A DNA stretch of 9,567 nt from Chitinophagales bacterium (GTDB taxonomy: Bacteria; Bacteroidota; Bacteroidia; Chitinophagales; Saprospiraceae), in assembly GCA_013298445.1 (NCBI GenBank), contig JAAFHQ010000169.1:1-9567 (forward strand), written 5' to 3'. Every line of letters starts with the position of its first letter. Position 1 is the first letter of the stretch. A program made the position numbers and the translations under genes. Positions 6,890-9,567 of this stretch are shown piece by piece. The notes below the pieces were generated by a model, which saw nothing but the letters and a program-made list of their open reading frames with translations, was not told where the DNA came from and did not search any database.

Positions 6890-9250
6890 TTATTTTGCGG
6901 TCATTGAAGGTGGCGCTTGCTCGGGCTTACTCGCCCAGGATTTATTGGGTTTTGGGCCAAGTTGCAGCGTCATTTTGCCACCCTTGACCAATGTCTCGTG
7001 CAACAACCAGGACTGGTTCAGCGCTTTCCCATTCAGGGTTGCGGACTGGATGTAGTAGTTTTGGGGCCCATTGTTTTTGGCTTCGATGACAAATTTCCCG
7101 CCCGGGTAAAATTTGGGATTGAGGTGCAGGGTGATTTTGTTAAAAATGGGGCTACCGATTTCATAAAAAGGCTTCGCCGAAGTGCCACCGTTGACAGAAA
7201 AAAGGCCCGTTTTCATCAACACCGCCAGACTGCCCATGAGGCCCTGGTCTTCGTCGCCGCTGTAACCCAATTCAGGTGATAAATCGCTGTATACTTTTTG
7301 CACCACCTGCCGCGACCAGTATTGGGTCAGCCAGGGAGCGCCGGAATAGTTGAACAAATAGGCGGTTTGGATGCTGGGCTGGTTGCCGTAGTTGATGTAC
7401 ACCCGGCGGAATTGGTCGAGGGTTTCTTTGTCGTGGGATTTGCCAGATACGAAGTCGTGTTTTTGGGCTTTTTCAAAAGATTCGTTCAATCGCTGGGTAA
7501 AAGTTTCCCGGCTACCCATGAGGTTAATCAGCCCTTGCACGTCGTGGGGTACAAACCAGACGTACTGGGCAGCAGTACCTTCTTCCCAGCCGTGATCGTA
7601 GGTCAGGATGTCGACAGGTTCGCCCCATTTGCCGTCCAGGGTGCGGTTCCACATCCAACCGATTTCGGGGTTCCAGATGTTTTTGTAGTTCTCCGCCCGC
7701 TTCATGAAGAGGTTATAGTCCTCCATTTTGCCCAAAGCTTTGGCCATTTGCGCCAAGCCGTAATCCTGATAGGCATATTCCAGGGTTTGGGTGGAACCAT
7801 CCTGATGGAATCCATAGCGGGTCTCACTTAAAGGATGGGGCACGTAGCCACGTTCGATGTAGTACTCGATGCCCCCACCTTTGAAGGTATTGTGTTCGTA
7901 ACCAGCCTTGCTCATCATGCCTCCGGGGAAGTGGTTTTTGCGGAGCCCTTCATAAGCTTTTTCGATGTCAAAACCCCGAATGCCTTTCAGGTAGGCACTG
8001 ACGATGAAAGGGGTGGTCGCAGCTCCGGTCATCACGTAGGTGTAGTTGCCCCCGGCAGGCCCGCGGGGAATCAGGCCACCATCCTGGTACATCATCACCA
8101 TGGAGTTCACGAAAGACTCGGTTACTTCGGGGTACATCAGGTGCCAGAGGCTATTGATGGTCCACTGTGCACCCCAGAAGGAGTCGGAGTTGTGGTGGTT
8201 GTACTTGGGTTTGCCCTGGGCGTCGAGTGGGATTTGACCAATGCGGCGCTGCGGGCCAGTCATGTCGCAGTATTTCCCGTTTACGTCGTTGATGATGCGG
8301 CGGCCAAGTAGGGCATGCCACAGGTCGGTGTAAAAACGGCTGCGTTCTTTTTCAATCCCGCCTTCAATTTCGATGCGGCTCAGCCATTTGTTCCATTCTG
8401 TACGGCTATCTTGAACCGTTTTATTGAAGTCCCAGTGGGGCAATTCGGTAGTGAGGTTGAGGCGAGCCTGTTCCTCACTGACGTAAGAAATGGCTACTTT
8501 CATTTTGCGGACTTCACCAGCCTGGGTGCTAAAACTGAGGTAAGCTCCGGTACGCGCACCTTCGATGCGGTCGCCAATTTCCTCTAGTTTCCCATTGCGC
8601 CAACCTTTAAACGTATCAAAGGGTTTGTCAAAAACAGCAACAAAAAAGACGGTCACGGTTTTGGGGCGGCGAACGGTAGGGCCCATAACGGCATAACCCT
8701 CGATTTCTTGATTGCTGACTTTTTTGACAAAGCCCTTTTCCGTATCGGATGGGCCTAAAAAGGTCGAAAAGTCAAAAAGGATATGGCTTTGCTCAGATTT
8801 TGGGAAGGTGTATTGGTGAAAACCTACCCGGGTGGTCGAGGTCAGTTCGGCGGTGATGTTGTAGGCATCCAGGACTACTTTGTGGTAGCCTACTTTGATG
8901 GTTTCTTTGTCGTGTGAAAATTTGGAACCGTATTGATTGGCGCCCAAATGGCCTTTGAAGCTGCCAGTGGTGGGCAGCACGGGAATGCCGGATAATTGCC
9001 AACAGTGGATGTGGCTGAAACATTTGATGCTGTCCAGGTTGTAGCGGTACCCGGCGCCCCAGTCGGCGTTGATCGCGTTGTCGGGGCTCAGGTTGACCAT
9101 GCCGAAGGGGCGGCTGGCGGAGTTAAAAAAGAACCAACGGGAATTGGCCGCGTCGATGAGGGGGTAGACGAGGTCGACGGGGGCTTTTTGGGTGAAAGCA
9201 GAAGAGAGCAAAATCAGCAGGAAAGCGGTGACAGTAAATAATCTTTTCAC
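6890..9250 (-). CDS. Secreted GH92 family exo-alpha-mannosidase-like glycoside hydrolase
   Basis: GH92 enzymes are calcium-dependent, inverting exo-alpha-mannosidases acting on N-glycans, mannans or mannosyl-phosphates. This 786-residue protein has a Sec signal peptide (1 to about 20). The N-terminal beta-sandwich carries PFGMVNLSPD (48-57) and FSHIHCWQLSG (78-88). The (alpha/alpha)6 catalytic domain (about 275-790) carries SFWGAQW (357-363), EEGTAAQYVWFVPHD (556-570) with the likely acid Glu557, YGNQPS (621-626) and GDEDQG (665-670) with the likely base pair Asp666/Asp668. Where many members have NEP it reads NQP, so a simple alpha-1,2 specificity should not be assumed. Start: GTG at 9250 begins an intact signal peptide, and the first internal Met is residue 51. 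An out-of-frame ATG-CCG-TGA overlaps the GTG. A Pro/Lys-rich tail (766-786) extends past the fold. Hairpin element 3 lies upstream and element 2 begins 3 bases after its stop. Confidence 0.93.
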   Translation of the reverse strand: MKRLFTVTAFLLILLSSAFTQKAPVDLVYPLIDAANSRWFFFNSASRPFGMVNLSPDNAINADWGAGYRYNLDSIKCFSHIHCWQLSGIPVLPTTGSFKGHLGANQYGSKFSHDKETIKVGYHKVVLDAYNITAELTSTTRVGFHQYTFPKSEQSHILFDFSTFLGPSDTEKGFVKKVSNQEIEGYAVMGPTVRRPKTVTVFFVAVFDKPFDTFKGWRNGKLEEIGDRIEGARTGAYLSFSTQAGEVRKMKVAISYVSEEQARLNLTTELPHWDFNKTVQDSRTEWNKWLSRIEIEGGIEKERSRFYTDLWHALLGRRIINDVNGKYCDMTGPQRRIGQIPLDAQGKPKYNHHNSDSFWGAQWTINSLWHLMYPEVTESFVNSMVMMYQDGGLIPRGPAGGNYTYVMTGAATTPFIVSAYLKGIRGFDIEKAYEGLRKNHFPGGMMSKAGYEHNTFKGGGIEYYIERGYVPHPLSETRYGFHQDGSTQTLEYAYQDYGLAQMAKALGKMEDYNLFMKRAENYKNIWNPEIGWMWNRTLDGKWGEPVDILTYDHGWEEGTAAQYVWFVPHDVQGLINLMGSRETFTQRLNESFEKAQKHDFVSGKSHDKETLDQFRRVYINYGNQPSIQTAYLFNYSGAPWLTQYWSRQVVQKVYSDLSPELGYSGDEDQGLMGSLAVLMKTGLFSVNGGTSAKPFYEIGSPIFNKITLHLNPKFYPGGKFVIEAKNNGPQNYYIQSATLNGKALNQSWLLHETLVKGGKMTLQLGPKPNKSWASKPEQAPPSMTAK

Positions 9251-9263
9251 GGCATTTATTTTA

Positions 9264-9280
9264 AAGCAGCTTTGCTGCTT
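9264..9280 (-). promoter_or_regulatory. Small perfect hairpin in the GH92 leader
   Basis: A 7-bp perfect stem AAGCAGC/GCTGCTT (9264-9270 with 9274-9280) closes on a three-base loop, AAA in the sense RNA. It ends 13 bases before the GTG start and is followed by AT-rich sequence rather than a T-run, so it does not look like a terminator. It sits where a ribosome would bind and could affect translation initiation. This role is inferred. Confidence 0.5.
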
Positions 9281-9286
9281 GTTTAA

Positions 9287-9389
9287 TTTCTAAGGTGTTC
9301 TAAGGTGCCTAAGGTGGTTCAAATAAAACATCTTACCACTTCGTGGTGTATTTTTGAACCACCTTAGGCACCTTAGAACACCTTAGAGA
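9287..9389. repeat. Long perfect inverted repeat, intercistronic hairpin element 3
   Basis: Arms 9289-9323 and 9353-9387 pair perfectly over 35 positions, extendable by one G-T and one A-T pair to 9287/9389. Each arm contains three exact copies of CTAAGGTG (9290, 9300 and 9309 on the left arm; complements on the right). The 29-base loop contains an inner 5-bp hairpin ACCAC-TTC-GTGGT (9335-9347), which reads C-GAA-G at the tip on the gene-sense - strand. The element fills most of the space between the DUF1080 stop codon and the GH92 leader. It has the same architecture and words as element 2. The absence of arm mismatches suggests recent arrival or active homogenisation. Confidence 0.95.
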
Positions 9390-9415
9390 TCGTGCGTTTT
9401 ATTTTAATTTGGAGA

Positions 9416-9567
9416 TCAGAATTCCCGGATTTTAATGCTGCGGAAATGCACCTCATCATGGTGATCCTGCAACAAAATATGACCCGCCGGAGCTTGCGCA
9501 AACTTGGGATGCGGCGCGTACTTACTCTTGGCAATCAAGTTGCGGAAAACCTGCGAGTGGCGCTCGT
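9416..9567 (-). CDS. DUF1080 / 3-keto-disaccharide hydrolase domain protein, C-terminal end (partial)
   Basis: Only the last 49 residues and the TGA stop are in the window; the 5' part lies beyond 9567. The readable end contains FRNLIAKSKYAPHPKFA, then GHILLQDH and VHFRSIKIREF just before the stop. The pattern G-H/P-I-x-L-Q-D-H-x-x-x-V-x-F-R-x-I-K-I-R at the C-terminus is characteristic of the DUF1080 (3-keto-disaccharide hydrolase, PF06439) jelly-roll domain, found in secreted Bacteroidota proteins acting on 3-keto-glycosides. It lies upstream of GH92 in the same orientation, separated by hairpin element 3, so it is probably an earlier gene of the same glycan cluster. Domain identity is fairly sure; substrate and total length cannot be known here. 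Confidence 0.82.
   Translation of the reverse strand, partial: ERHSQVFRNLIAKSKYAPHPKFAQAPAGHILLQDHHDEVHFRSIKIREF

Noticed and set aside
6807..7055. Small + strand ORF spanning element 2 and the end of the GH92 gene
   Set aside because: Its N-terminal half is inverted-repeat sequence and the rest is antisense to the GH92 coding region.
6890..9250. Naming the GH92 protein a definite alpha-1,2-mannosidase
   Set aside because: Generic annotation often does this, but the NQP variation at 623-625 makes linkage specificity unsafe to state.
9290..9386. CRISPR-like array from the repeated CTAAGGTG/CACCTTAG words
   Set aside because: The words are 8 bases with 1-3 base gaps and lie in an inverted arrangement. 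There are no 20-40 base spacers and no cas genes.

Overview
The window looks like a chromosomal stretch from a member of the Bacteroidota. The evidence is the GH92 and DUF1080 family genes, short Sec signal peptides ending near Ala-Gln or Thr-Gln, the lack of Shine-Dalgarno sequences, and AT-rich leaders. A Saprospiraceae-like, polymer-degrading environmental bacterium is a reasonable guess, but the sequence does not prove it.

Left part (1-3872, all genes on +): a long imperfect hairpin repeat (4-138) is followed by a small uncharacterised helical protein (174-644), a Dps-type ferritin-like protein (775-1251) and a large P-type cation-transporting ATPase (1353-3872). The last two suit stress and ion homeostasis, but the spacings (130 and 101 bases) do not force them into one operon.

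A short convergent gap (3873-3971) separates this block from the right part.

Right part (9567 down to 3972, all genes on -): in transcription order, the C-terminal end of a DUF1080 (3-keto-disaccharide hydrolase domain) protein, a secreted GH92 exo-mannosidase-like enzyme, a secreted beta-propeller glycosidase of GH43/GH130 type, and a Tat-exported protein resembling heparinase II/III-like (alpha/alpha)-toroid lyases. The last two are only 13 bases apart. Together they read as an export-dependent glycan-degradation cluster, probably one transcription unit, whose target may be a mannose-containing and perhaps uronic-acid-containing or keto-modified glycan. No SusC/SusD pair, regulator or transporter is visible in the window.

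The most unusual content is non-coding. Three long inverted repeats (4-138, 6773-6886, 9287-9389) share one design. Each arm is built from reiterated 7-8 base words (CTAAGGTG/CTTAGGTG in two elements, CTTTGTG in the third). The loop holds the word CGAAG on the strand that is sense for the adjacent genes, and in two elements this word caps an inner hairpin. Almost all arm mismatches that are transitions become G-U wobbles in the gene-sense RNA. Two elements sit between cistrons of the glycan cluster, one starting 3 bases after the GH92 stop codon. They look like a family of dispersed, structure-conserved intergenic elements that may act as intercistronic RNA hairpins, as mobile REP/MITE-like units, or as both.
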